64,000 bases of DNA from Psychrobacter maritimus (lineage in GTDB: Bacteria; Pseudomonadota; Gammaproteobacteria; Pseudomonadales; Moraxellaceae): the NCBI RefSeq assembly GCF_904846345.1, contig NZ_CAJHAJ010000001.1, forward strand, positions 62,001 through 126,000, given 5' to 3'. This document shows positions 35,319 through 45,900 of the stretch, piece after piece. Positions within the stretch are counted from its first letter, which is position 1. The number at the start of each line of letters is the position of its first letter. The notes under the pieces are model-generated. The model made no database searches. It was given only the letters and a program-made list of their open reading frames with translations, and was not told the DNA's origin. A program made the position numbers and the translations under genes.

Positions 35319-37196
35319 ATGTCTTTATTGCAAATTGCCGAACCCAATCAAAGTGCCCAACCTCACCAGCATCGTTTTGGTCTAGGAATCGACCTTGGTA
35401 CCACGCGCTCACTGGTCGCTGTGGTACGCTCAGGCAAGGCGCAAGTTTTGCAAGCAGCGACAACGACAGATACTTTGTTACCGTCTGTGGTCTACTATCC
35501 AAGTTCAGGTAATCCAGTGGTTGGCTATGATGCCCTTGCTCACTTAGCAGATGATCCAAAAAATACGATTATCTCGGCTAAGCGCTTTATGGGTCGTAGC
35601 CAAGCAGATATTAAATTCTCTCATCCTTATGAGTTAAGTGGCAGCAAAGATGCGATGCCAGCGTTTGTGACGGCGCAAGGGGAAGTATCTCCTGTTGAGG
35701 TTTCAGCGCGTATTTTAGCAGCGCTAGAGCAACGTGCCGCAAGTGCCTTGCCCGATGAAAGCATACAGGGTGCGGTGATTACTGTGCCAGCCTATTTCGA
35801 TGAAGCACAGCGTCAAGCCACTAAAGATGCAGCACAGGCGGCAGGTATCAATGTATTACGCCTATTAAATGAGCCTACCGCTGCGGCAGTCGCTTACGGT
35901 CTCGACCAACCTACCGATGACGATACTGAAAACTACTACTTAATCTATGATTTGGGTGGTGGTACTTTTGATGTGTCTATTTTAAAGCTAAGCGATGGCG
36001 TATTTGAAGTGTTGGCCACGGGCGGCAATAGTGCGCTTGGCGGTGATGATATTGACCGCTTATTGACCAATTGGCTGATTAAGCAATTAAACATCGACCC
36101 CAAAGACGTAAGCTTGCATGACAAATCAATACTCGCGCAACAAGCTAAGCGCTATAAGCAAGCATTGACGGATGCTGAACAAGTCGATATCGACATTGTG
36201 GTCAATGAGCAATCTTATAAAGGCGCCTTAAGTCGCAAAGATTTAATAACGATTGCAGAGCCTGTCAGTCGCCGTACGTTGAGCGTCTGCGAGCAAGTAC
36301 TACGTGATGCCAAGTTATCTGCCGCTGATTTAGATGAAGTGATTTTGGTCGGTGGTTCTACGCGTATGCCAGCAATTCAGCAAGTGGTTGCAGACTTTTT
36401 TGCTAAAGAGCCGCTTTGCCGCTTGAATCCAGATGAAGTCGTCGCTTTAGGTGCGGCACAAACTGCGCATCAATTGGTCAATGGCGATAGTGATAATGGC
36501 TTGTTATTACTTGATGTGACACCTTTATCGCTCGGCCTTGAGACCATGGGCGGGTTGGTTGAAGTATTGATTCCGCGTAACACCCCTATTCCAGTCAAAA
36601 AACGCCAAGTGTTTACCACTTATCAAGATGGTCAAACCGGCATGGTCATCCATGTGGTACAAGGCGAGCGTGAGACGGTCGATAACTGCCGCTCACTTGG
36701 ACGCTTTGAGCTATACGGTATTCCACCGATGAAAGCAGGCTTTGCACGTATTGAGGTGACCTTTAGTATTGATGCCAACGGACAGCTAACCGTCAGTGCG
36801 CAAGAAACCACCACTAAGACTGAAAGTAAAATCGAAATTGTGCCATCTTATGGTCTGTCTGATGAGCAAAAAGAGCAGCTATTGATTGCAGGCTTTAAAT
36901 ACGCTGAAGAAGATAAAAATGCGCGCTCTTTAATTGAGACCAAAGTAGAAGCTGAACGTGAATTATTGGCACTACAATCGGCGCTTAACGAGTTTGCAGC
37001 ATTAGTGTCAGCTGAAGAGCAGCAGTCATTGGCGCAAACCATGCAAGACCTGCAAAGCGCGCTTAACACTAATGATTTAGCCATTATCGAAGCCAAACAA
37101 GCCAAGTTAAAGCCCCACAGTGATGCCTTTGCCGCCCGCATTATGAATCAAAGTGTTAAAGCCAGTATGGCAGGCACCAGTGCCCAAGATTGGTAG
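35319..37196 (+). CDS. hscA: Fe-S cluster chaperone HscA (Hsc66)
   Basis: HscA is an Hsp70 relative that uses ATP to release the cluster from IscU. The nucleotide-binding domain shows GIDLGTTRSLVAVV, AVITVPAYFDEAQRQAT, DLGGGTFDVSIL and VILVGGSTRMPAI; the substrate domain contains LLLDVTPLSLGLETMGG. The protein is about 625 residues. I use ATG 35319, which gives MSLLQIAEP, matching the family start; a TTG 12 bases earlier is also in frame. fdx follows by 102 bp. Confidence 0.96.
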   Translation: MSLLQIAEPNQSAQPHQHRFGLGIDLGTTRSLVAVVRSGKAQVLQAATTTDTLLPSVVYYPSSGNPVVGYDALAHLADDPKNTIISAKRFMGRSQADIKFSHPYELSGSKDAMPAFVTAQGEVSPVEVSARILAALEQRAASALPDESIQGAVITVPAYFDEAQRQATKDAAQAAGINVLRLLNEPTAAAVAYGLDQPTDDDTENYYLIYDLGGGTFDVSILKLSDGVFEVLATGGNSALGGDDIDRLLTNWLIKQLNIDPKDVSLHDKSILAQQAKRYKQALTDAEQVDIDIVVNEQSYKGALSRKDLITIAEPVSRRTLSVCEQVLRDAKLSAADLDEVILVGGSTRMPAIQQVVADFFAKEPLCRLNPDEVVALGAAQTAHQLVNGDSDNGLLLLDVTPLSLGLETMGGLVEVLIPRNTPIPVKKRQVFTTYQDGQTGMVIHVVQGERETVDNCRSLGRFELYGIPPMKAGFARIEVTFSIDANGQLTVSAQETTTKTESKIEIVPSYGLSDEQKEQLLIAGFKYAEEDKNARSLIETKVEAERELLALQSALNEFAALVSAEEQQSLAQTMQDLQSALNTNDLAIIEAKQAKLKPHSDAFAARIMNQSVKASMAGTSAQDW

Positions 37197-37298
37197 CAGA
37201 TACCATTAATAATATATACGCCTAAGAAAATTACCTAGCAGTTGAACTAGGCTGACCCTTTTTATTTTTTTAATTGATTAGCAGCGGACAAATAACTT

Positions 37299-37637
37299 AT
37301 GCCAAAAATTACTATATTACCCCATCATGAAATTTGCCCTGAAGGTACTGAAGTCGAACTAGAGGCAGGCAGCAACTTATGTAAAGCGCTGCTAGAAAAA
37401 GGCATCAAGATTGAGCATGCCTGCGAGATGTCAAAAGCTTGTACGACTTGTCATGTGGTGGTCCGTAAAGGTTTTAATAGCTTAGATGAGATGGACGATA
37501 TCGAAGCCGACTTACTAGACCGCGCTTGGGGTTTGGAACCTGATTCGCGCTTATCGTGTCAGGTCATGCTTGATGATGAAGATTTAACCATCGAGATTCC
37601 TAAGTACACCCTAAACCATGCCAAAGAAAACCATTAA
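37299..37637 (+). CDS. fdx: Adrenodoxin-type [2Fe-2S] ferredoxin Fdx
   Basis: Fdx supplies electrons for cluster assembly. The four ligands follow the adrenodoxin pattern, CEMSKACTTC and a later SRLSCQV, and the N-terminus PKITILPHHEICPEG is typical. The length is 112 residues. It closes the isc operon before a strong terminator; the usual small iscX gene is absent downstream. Confidence 0.96.
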   Translation: MPKITILPHHEICPEGTEVELEAGSNLCKALLEKGIKIEHACEMSKACTTCHVVVRKGFNSLDEMDDIEADLLDRAWGLEPDSRLSCQVMLDDEDLTIEIPKYTLNHAKENH

Positions 37638-37709
37638 ATACTTGTAGTGTTTTATGACTTAGCTTGATTATCCAAGCTCATTTAGTTGAAAACACGCTGA
37701 CAGTAGACT

Positions 37710-37743
37710 AAAAAGGCCAGTTATTTATCATAACTGGCTTTTT
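37710..37743. terminator. Terminator of the isc operon
   Basis: AAAAAGGCCAGTTAT pairs with ATAACTGGCTTTTT around a short loop (one unpaired G). It lies between convergent genes and is symmetric enough to serve the minus-strand cyclase gene as well. Confidence 0.85.
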
Positions 37744-37840
37744 CTATTTTTACTTCTAGTAATCCTGCGTGCAAATTTAACTGTCATGCTATAAACATTC
37801 ATTTCTACAAATCACTCAAATCGGTTTCATTCTGCGCTTA

Positions 37841-39265
37841 TTAATGACGATTGTTTTCTTGCTTACTTGCCTCTAACATCTCAAGCGCTATCGTCTGCTC
37901 TTCTTTTTCAATACGCGCCAGCGCCAGATTTAAGCGATTTCTGATATCCTGATAATCATTGTCTTGCATATCTCTAAAATTCAGATGCAAATTAAAGCCC
38001 GGTAAGGTGTGGTCAACCCACTTTGATAACTGACCTTTATTCTCGTCAGGATCAAGTACTTGCCAAGCGTTTATTTTTTTATCAAAACCTTTAAGCTGAA
38101 AAGCACCAGCATATTCGCAGTCGTAATCATGCGAGATATAATCATAGGTACTGTCGCTGATAAATATCTGTCCTTTGCCAGCGACCGCCTCAAGCCTTGA
38201 TGCTAGGTTGGCTTCTTTACCAATGAGGGTATAGCTTAGGCGGCTATTACTACCAAAGTTACCAACATGACAGTAGCCTGTGGTAATACCGATACGAATA
38301 TACAAACCCTCAAAGCCCAACAAGCGCCATTTTTGCCGCAAGGTGCGCATCTCACGGCGCATATCTATGGCCATTGCCACGCAGTCTAGTGCATCTTGAC
38401 GCGGTCCGCGGCTGTTTGGTTCGCCAAAAAAACACACCATACCATCGCCAATAAACTTATCCAATACCGCGCCATGCTTATTGGCAATTAAGGTCATACA
38501 GTGCATATAGGTATTTAAGATATCAGCCAAATTGTCTGCGCTCAAACTCTCAGACAGTTCGGTAAAGCCGACAATATCTGAAAACATAATCGTCAGCTTG
38601 GCACGTTTATTATCGACATTAACGGGACTGTCAGATTTTACAATTGGCTCCCAGACTTGCAGCGGCACAAAGCGGGTTAACTTATTAATCACAGATACCA
38701 TGGTATTTAGACGCCCAACCGCTTGCTGCGCTCGTGCTTCATAGTTTATATAGTCATGATAAACGTGGCGAAAATGGCACAATAGCACAAGCATACTGGC
38801 CAATAAGATAACGGGGGTAATCAAGCCTTCGTGGCAATCTATCTGAGCGCTACTTAAGGTGACACTCACATAATAAAAAATGATGACAGTGACTACGGAA
38901 ACCGCTATGAGTTTTAGATGGTTTTCCGGACTGCTAAGAATAACTCGCAAGCCGATGAGCGCCGATAAGCTGAGCGAGATAATTGGGCAAAACTGTATCG
39001 AGCCGATGACCGCCGATAATAAGATAATAACAATGTTCGAGGTCCAAAAACTGGTTTGGCGACGATAGTTATAAATTAAAAGCATTAAGCTCGGCAGACA
39101 GACGATGACCACCAGCGCCATTGAAGTCGGACTAAAATTAAAATGTACAGCGAGTAATATAACCGTCAGTATTAAAACGTAGATTTCCGGATAGTCAAAG
39201 CGATAGGCATTGCTATTACCATCCTGTAGCGGAATCTTTGCGCTTGAGGTTTCTAAAAATGCCAT
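37841..39265 (-). CDS. Membrane-bound class III adenylate/guanylate cyclase
   Basis: About six membrane helices (roughly residues 25-165) precede a class III cyclase domain (about 220-400). The two metal-binding aspartates are present in MFSDIVGFTELSE and FIGDGMVCFFG, and the transition-state Asn and Arg in ANLASRLE. The layout resembles membrane-anchored Pseudomonas CyaB, which makes cAMP. At the purine-binding position, usually Asp in adenylate cyclases (YxxxGD), this protein has Lys (YTLIGKEANL), so substrate specificity is not clear. A short Glu-rich tail follows. The gene stands alone, converging on fdx. Confidence 0.88.
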   Translation of the reverse strand: MAFLETSSAKIPLQDGNSNAYRFDYPEIYVLILTVILLAVHFNFSPTSMALVVIVCLPSLMLLIYNYRRQTSFWTSNIVIILLSAVIGSIQFCPIISLSLSALIGLRVILSSPENHLKLIAVSVVTVIIFYYVSVTLSSAQIDCHEGLITPVILLASMLVLLCHFRHVYHDYINYEARAQQAVGRLNTMVSVINKLTRFVPLQVWEPIVKSDSPVNVDNKRAKLTIMFSDIVGFTELSESLSADNLADILNTYMHCMTLIANKHGAVLDKFIGDGMVCFFGEPNSRGPRQDALDCVAMAIDMRREMRTLRQKWRLLGFEGLYIRIGITTGYCHVGNFGSNSRLSYTLIGKEANLASRLEAVAGKGQIFISDSTYDYISHDYDCEYAGAFQLKGFDKKINAWQVLDPDENKGQLSKWVDHTLPGFNLHLNFRDMQDNDYQDIRNRLNLALARIEKEEQTIALEMLEASKQENNRH

Positions 39266-39691
39266 GGTCGCTATTCGCCTAAAGAAAAACCATCAGAAAT
39301 TTTAATGAACATTAAAATAACGCTCATATTATCATTGAGGTTTTAGGTAGCCCTTATTAAGCAGCCCCTATTTCGTGATAAAAGATTGATCACTAACGCT
39401 CATCTTTATAAACCACTGATAATATAATTAGATAGTAAATCTATACATTATACTGCTTTATTGCCATAGCACCTAGGTCACTGGTAGGAAAAAGTATACC
39501 ACTTATCGCTCATTTGCCTAAAAAGCTCTTTAAATCCAAAGCTTAGTAGCTCTGGTTTGAATTAACATTCTTAAAAGACACAAGAATACATAGCAAGAAA
39601 TAAAGACCAAAAAGCCAGATAACTACTATCTGGCTTTTCTATACATAAAGATTAAGTGGAAAGTGAATTTATAAAAACATAATAAAATTTA
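39266..39691. other. Spacer between ceramidase and cyclase genes
   Basis: The 425-bp AT-rich spacer contains the ceramidase terminator at 39609-39638 and presumably the cyclase promoter. No gene or repeat is apparent. Confidence 0.5.
39609..39638 (-). terminator. Terminator of the ceramidase gene
   Basis: AAAAGCCAGATA and TATCTGGCTTTT form a 12-bp stem with a short loop, about 50 bp after the stop codon on the minus strand. Confidence 0.8.
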
Positions 39692-41956
39692 TTACTGAAC
39701 GATAAAGCTATTAGAAACGCCTGAATACGGCTTTATTTTACGTGTCCAACCACTTTTCCAATCGCCTTGATGGGTCAATCGATACGTACCCGCTGGGGTG
39801 TCAGTGCTGATTCGCCAATCGATAATAGCTTTACTATAAGCTGCCCCTTCACGCTTCCAAGTATAGGTGGTCTCAAAGTCGCTATCACTCAGATAATCGA
39901 CCCACTGGCCATTCTCAAAACGCTGCACCTTTAAAAAACTGTCTTCGGTCCGTAGATTGTTTTTAGGATGAGCACCGCGGAATACCGCCGTAGCAACCTG
40001 ACCTTTTTGATAACTGGCTTTAGGCTGAGTGAGCGTTTGTCCCCAAGCTTGTTTTAAAGGCTTATCATCAAATACCACACCCGGACGCTCATTAAATGAC
40101 TTAGCTGAGCGATCAGGCGGTGTGGCACTGTCATAAACCTCTATGCCATCCCGTAGCGCTTCGGCCAATTGGGTATATTCTTGTATATAAGCAGCTGTTT
40201 GATAAGGGCCATATTCAGTAGATGCCCCTTCGTAATGTTGGGTGGCGAACTCTTCACGCGTGCTCAAATAGCCGCTATAGTTATTGGCCAAGCCATTAAT
40301 GATAACGGTATCTACGCCTGAATCCTTTAGCTGCGCCAGCACGGCAGCGCGCATCCGTCGCCCGACCATGGTCGTCGGCTCACCAGGAATAGCAACGATG
40401 GCGATATTACCGATACGCATGAGCTGAACGGGTTGCTCAGTATTAATCCAGCCCCAACTGCCAGTCGGTAATAACACCTGTTTTTCAGCCTGACACTCAT
40501 CTTGGCTGACGGTTGAAACAATACCAAAGGCGCCGCGCGTCAAACTTCCTAGGAAAGATTGGTCTACTTTATTAATATCATCATTAATGCGGAAGTTTTC
40601 TCGTGTCATGCCCTCATACATACCCGGTATGTTCGATGGGCCATTCTCGCCGCCAGCAGCAAACGAGTAACCGCGGGCTGGCATACATAAGACTTTATTG
40701 CCTGCGCCATTGGTGAATTTACCATCGACTTGATAGCCCTTTAAATTGACCCAACGGGCGCGTACGTCTACTGGCCCAGCAACCGGCACACCTTGATTCC
40801 AAAGCTCAACCGCCTTATCAAGCTGCAGTTGTCCATCACGCCTGACATTTTCCCACTCATTATCACTGCCTTGATAGCCAGGTTTTGAGTTGGCATTACC
40901 ACCTGCGGCTAATACATCACCTTCATCAGCATTGGCAAAAGCTGCAACAAAGGGCTTATCTGCATTTCCACCGAAAATCTTTTCAGCACCGCGCTGGGCA
41001 AAACCTTTATTATCAGCGCTGAGATGCATAAACTGATTACTAAAGCTGGTCGGATGCAAGGCAAACCAATTAATCAGACCTACTGGCGTGCCATCGGCAG
41101 CATTTAGGCGCAGCTGAGTCATGGTTTCATTAACATTACTATCAAAGTCTTTTGCATCGGCATTATTGTTATAGGCAAATTCTGAGCGATTAAGTGTCGC
41201 ACCTTTTAGCTCGCCTTGCGCCAAAGATAGCGTCCCCGGTGTCAAAGTGTCATGAGCACGCTTAATCGAGGTGACAATCCCATTGACGATAGCATTGAAG
41301 TTTTGGCTGCTATAGCCTGATAGCGTGTCGTCGGTACTGGCAATTTGATATAACTGTTGATGCGAGTAGCCAGCATTGCCGACGTGAGTGTGAGTAGCAG
41401 TAAGCATGACATTATCATCATTATATAATTCGCCATAATCTGCTTTTAAGCGCTTGATGACCTCAAGCTTTACCGCGGTGAACATCGCGCCCATATCTGC
41501 TGAGACATAAACGACGCGTTTACCTTGATTTTGACTATTCGTATCCTCTCCTATAATAAAGGCATGAGAATATAAGCGGTCATTAATACCTTGCACAACC
41601 TGCCCAGAGGCATAACCAAACATACCGGTTTCGGCAGCCGCACCGGTGATATCTGCCTTACCACTACCAACGAGATACTGACTTGTCGGCATTGCTCTCA
41701 TAGACATCGCAGAAGCGCTACGATTTAACGTAACAGAGCTGTCTGATGAGGAGGTTATATTTTCGGTAATGGTTTGCCCTGAATCAGACGGGACTGAATC
41801 GGACTGCACGGATGCCGACTGTATTGAGTCAGCCTGTACTAAAGCTGACCCCGTTGAATCTGTCTCGCAGGCAGTTAAACCGAGAGCGACGGTACAAATA
41901 GAGATGAGTAACATAGAAGGTCGTAATAATGGAGGTGCAATAGAGGAAGTAGCCAT
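39692..41956 (-). CDS. Neutral ceramidase, predicted lipoprotein
   Basis: This 754-residue protein is a neutral/alkaline ceramidase, which hydrolyses the amide bond of ceramide to sphingosine and fatty acid. Family signatures are MFGYASGQVVQGINDRLYSH near residue 110, ATHTHVGNAGYS with the zinc-site histidines near residue 188, and INWFALHPTSF; a C-terminal beta domain follows. The N-terminus has a lipobox, LTAC, so it is predicted to be lipid-anchored rather than freely secreted like the Pseudomonas aeruginosa enzyme. A Ser/Gln/Asp-rich segment (about 35-65) follows with repeats such as SVQSDSVPSDSG. AAGGAT precedes the ATG. The gene is isolated, with its own terminator. Confidence 0.92.
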   Translation of the reverse strand: MATSSIAPPLLRPSMLLISICTVALGLTACETDSTGSALVQADSIQSASVQSDSVPSDSGQTITENITSSSDSSVTLNRSASAMSMRAMPTSQYLVGSGKADITGAAAETGMFGYASGQVVQGINDRLYSHAFIIGEDTNSQNQGKRVVYVSADMGAMFTAVKLEVIKRLKADYGELYNDDNVMLTATHTHVGNAGYSHQQLYQIASTDDTLSGYSSQNFNAIVNGIVTSIKRAHDTLTPGTLSLAQGELKGATLNRSEFAYNNNADAKDFDSNVNETMTQLRLNAADGTPVGLINWFALHPTSFSNQFMHLSADNKGFAQRGAEKIFGGNADKPFVAAFANADEGDVLAAGGNANSKPGYQGSDNEWENVRRDGQLQLDKAVELWNQGVPVAGPVDVRARWVNLKGYQVDGKFTNGAGNKVLCMPARGYSFAAGGENGPSNIPGMYEGMTRENFRINDDINKVDQSFLGSLTRGAFGIVSTVSQDECQAEKQVLLPTGSWGWINTEQPVQLMRIGNIAIVAIPGEPTTMVGRRMRAAVLAQLKDSGVDTVIINGLANNYSGYLSTREEFATQHYEGASTEYGPYQTAAYIQEYTQLAEALRDGIEVYDSATPPDRSAKSFNERPGVVFDDKPLKQAWGQTLTQPKASYQKGQVATAVFRGAHPKNNLRTEDSFLKVQRFENGQWVDYLSDSDFETTYTWKREGAAYSKAIIDWRISTDTPAGTYRLTHQGDWKSGWTRKIKPYSGVSNSFIVQ

Positions 41957-42295
41957 TTGTTATCCTTAACATAGAGTGAAATCTTAGACTGAAAGCTTCC
42001 AATCTAAGATTAAGTACCTCGAAGCGTTTTAAATGCGTTAAATCAAGCATACTGATTAATACGCAAAAAACGGCTGCGAGTAGATAAGTTGGCTATATCC
42101 ATTTAACCAACCCACTCTCTAATATAATGAATAACAGACAAATGTAAAACACTTTATGGTTAAAACCACTTAAACCATCATTAAATCTGGCTTTACACTT
42201 TGTTTAAACAAATGTATTTAGATAAAAATCGTTTGGAACAGAACATTTAAATGCAAAATTATAATTAGTTCATTTTAAATTTTACTGCTCAAGTT
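41957..42295. other. Spacer upstream of the ceramidase gene
   Basis: This 339-bp AT-rich region lies between the HIT gene and the ceramidase gene, both on the minus strand, and should contain the ceramidase promoter. I see no clear operator, repeat or gene. Confidence 0.45.
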
Positions 42296-42730
42296 TTACT
42301 GCATTTGCCAATCGAACGGCATTTGATGGTGACCACGTAATGCCATCATCAATGTCTGCTGCATCTGCGCCAATACTTCTTTGGTATAAGGCACAGCTGG
42401 CACGCCCCATACTGGATTCGGCCACTGCATGTCGTTTTGATAGCGAACGATATGATGAAAATGTAACTGCGGTACTTGATTGCCGAGTGCTGCCACGTTC
42501 ATTTTATCGGCTTGGAAGGTCTTGGCCAATTGGCTTGATAACCAGCTCGATTCACGCAAAAACTGCGCTTGGTCAGCCTCAGATAGCTCATATAACTCTT
42601 TGATACCTGATACCCGCGGCACCAATATCAACCAAGGAAACTGACAATCATTGATTAAACGACAGGTCGATAATGGGAAATCACCCACTAAAAAACTATC
42701 AGCAGCAAGCTTATGATGAAGTTGGAACAT
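42296..42730 (-). CDS. HIT-domain protein
   Basis: The 144-residue protein has the histidine-triad region PQLHFHHIVRYQND and the family ending QWPNPVWGVPAVPY. HIT proteins hydrolyse or transfer nucleotides, for example diadenosine polyphosphates. The spacing HFHH departs from the textbook HxHxH but is, as far as I recall, usual for this short proteobacterial branch. It lies between mfd and the ceramidase gene on the same strand. AAGAGAA precedes the ATG. Confidence 0.85.
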   Translation of the reverse strand: MFQLHHKLAADSFLVGDFPLSTCRLINDCQFPWLILVPRVSGIKELYELSEADQAQFLRESSWLSSQLAKTFQADKMNVAALGNQVPQLHFHHIVRYQNDMQWPNPVWGVPAVPYTKEVLAQMQQTLMMALRGHHQMPFDWQMQ

Positions 42731-42861
42731 AATGACGGTTCTCTTGTTATGACGCTTAGATAAAAGGAATGGAAATCTAGAAAAGCAGAATTTAATTTAC
42801 TAAAAAATAATACGCTTAAAAACATTGTGCTATAAAAAATAGTAGGCTAAATATAGGGTGT

Positions 42862-42897
42862 CGCTATTTTATCAGTTATCCAACCGATAAAATAGCG
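42862..42897 (-). terminator. Hairpin downstream of mfd
   Basis: CGCTATTTTATC (42862-42873) and GATAAAATAGCG (42886-42897) are exact 12-bp inverted arms about 90 bp after the mfd stop on the minus strand. No T run follows, so it may mark a 3' end without being a full intrinsic terminator. Confidence 0.5.
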
Positions 42898-42984
42898 CCA
42901 TGACTGATTGTCTTAGAATGCAACATTGACCTTATTTAAATTATTTAGCGAATCTGTTCAGTTTAAAAATATAAATCAATGAAG

Positions 42985-45900
42985 CTAAGCTGACTCTGCC
43001 ACCATATGCTCACTAAAATAGCGTAACAGCTCTTGAATTGAGCTGACGCGCTGCTGCGGGGTTGCCAGTTTATCGGCATCCTGATAACGAATGCCAGAGG
43101 CACCATTCATACGATAGCGCTGCCCATTGCTCTGAATCAATTTAATAATCGCTAAGGCATCGACCGGCGTATCAGGTGCAAATTCTAACGTCATGCTATT
43201 ACTATTGGCATCAATCTTATTAATCTTTAGCGGCTCAGCTTGTATACGCAGTCCGTGAATGGCGAATAACTGCTTGGTTTGATCGGGTAATACACCAAAA
43301 CGGTCGATCATTTCGGTACGGATATCGGTCAATGCCTCTTTATCATCGGCATTACTGATGCGTTTATAAAATAATAAGCGCTGATGCACATCGTGTAAAT
43401 AATCTTCTGGTATCAACGCCGAGCTATGCAGGTTAATCTCACTAGTTAACGATAAAGGTGTGCTTAAATCAGGCTCTTTACCAGCTTTAATCGCTTTTGT
43501 CGCTCGCTCTAGCATATCCATATATAAGCTAAAGCCAATCGCCTGCATATTACCACTTTGCTGCTTACCAAGTATCTCACCAGCACCGCGAATCTCTAAA
43601 TCCTCACTTGCCAGCATAAAGCCTGCGCCCAGTGTATTAGCGCGCTCAATCGCATGTAAGCGGCGCTTAGCATCGCCTTTAAGACCTTTGATAGAAGGTA
43701 CTAGCAGATAACAATAAGCCTGGTGATGACTACGGCCAACACGACCACGTAGCTGATGCAATTGCGCCAAGCCAAACTTATCGGCGCGCTCAATGATAAT
43801 GGTATTGGCATTGGGTACATCGATACCGGTTTCGATAATGGTCGAACAGACTAGCACGTTGAACTTTTTATGATAAAACTGCTGCATGACTTGTTCAAGT
43901 TGGCGCTCTTGCATTTGTCCATGAGCAACCCCTACTCGCGCCTCAGGAACCAGCTCACGTATGGTTTCTGCCATACGCTCAATGCTTGCCACGTCATTAT
44001 GCAATAAATAAACTTGCCCGCCACGCAGTAGCTCACGCAAGATAGCCTCTTTCATTAGGGCTTCTGTTTTTTGCATGACAAAGGTTTTAATAGCCAAACG
44101 ACGTGCCGGTGGCGTGGCAATAATCGACATATCACGCATACCCGAGAGCGCCATATTAAGCGTTCTAGGGATGGGCGTCGCAGTCATCGACATACTATCC
44201 ACATCGGTCTGAATCGCCTTAATACGCTCTTTATGACGCACGCCAAAGCGATGCTCTTCATCGACAATCATCAAACCTAAATTAGAAAATTTCACATCAG
44301 GCTGTAATAGTTTATGCGTACCGATAACGATATCAACCTTGCCAGCTGCTAAATCAGCCAATACCGTCTCTTGATGTTTTTTGCCACCGAAGCGCGATAG
44401 CGTTTCGATACGCACTGGCCAATCAGCAAAACGGTCGCGGAAATTATCTTCATGCTGACCGGCTAGCAAGGTTGTCGGCACCAATACTGCCACTTGATAG
44501 CCCGCACTAACCGCGATAAACGCCGCGCGCATAGCCACTTCAGTTTTACCAAAGCCGACATCACCGCAGATAAGGCGATCCATCGGCTGGTTCTGTCTCA
44601 TGTCTTCCATCACCGCATGGATAGCATTGGCTTGATCGGGCGTTTCTTCAAAAGCAAATTGACTGGCAAACAGCTCGTACTGTGATGAATCTATTTTAAA
44701 ATGAATACCAACTTTGGCTTCACGACGCGCCTGCATATTAAGTAGCTCAGCCGCCACGTCATGGATTTGCTCGAGGGCTTTTTGCTTGGCTTTATCCCAT
44801 TTACCGCTGCCAATTTTATGCAATGGCGCAAGCGCAGGATCACCGCCGCTATAACGGTTAATCATCTGTAAATTGGCAACCGGTACATAAATACTGGCAT
44901 CATCGGCATATTTCAAATGAATAAATTCTTGTTCACCATCGCCGACATCTAGCGTAATCAGCCCGTGATAACGTCCGATACCATGCTCGATATGCACCAC
45001 TGGGCTACCTTCGGTTATCTCGGTGACACTTTTAACCAAAAACTCTTCTGACACACCGCTTTGACGACGGCGACGCGTTTGCAGCACTTGCCGACCAAAT
45101 AACTGCGTTTCACTAATTAATACCAAACGTTCAGGAACATAAACCCCGCGCTCAATGGGTGCAACCGTGAGTCCAACCTGTGGCAGCTTTTTAGCATTAA
45201 GACCAGTAGGTTTATCCGCTGCTAAAAACGCCTCAAAGCTGTCATAAGCTTTGATATCGATTTTGCTTTTAAACAGCTCGATGAGAATCTCACGGCGACC
45301 CGCTGTTTCAGCGACAATCAATACAGGTGTTGCTGTTTGCGCTTGCAGCGCTAAAAATTCTAACAGTTCAGTAAGTGGCTCAGCTTTTTGATGATTGACT
45401 GATAATTGCGGCGGCTCTTGCGCACTTAACGTCACCAAGCCTTGCTGCTTACTCGGCACAAGCGGCAGTTGTGGCTGAGAATCCGGCTGCTCTTCAACTT
45501 CCAGCAATGATTTGTCTGCTAACAATGACGCATCTTCTAATAACGAAGCATCGCTATCAATTGCAGCGACATCGGTCATGGTAGCCAATTCATTACGCGC
45601 ACTGAGTATCACCCGTGGATAATGATTGAGGTGCTCGTTTAAAGTATTTGATAATAAATACAATAATTCAGGCGCGACGATGGGTTTATCAATATCATGA
45701 CGACGTTCTTCATAACGGCGCTGAATCTGTGACCAATAATCTGCCTGTTTTTCGTTAATCAGCTCATCTGTGATAAATAGTGCATCGCTTGGTAAGTAAG
45801 CAAATAAACTACTCTCAGCTTCCCAATCCTTTAAGTCAAAAAATAGCGGCTGATAATATTCAAGTCCACTACTGGCGATACCCGCCATGACATCTTTGTG

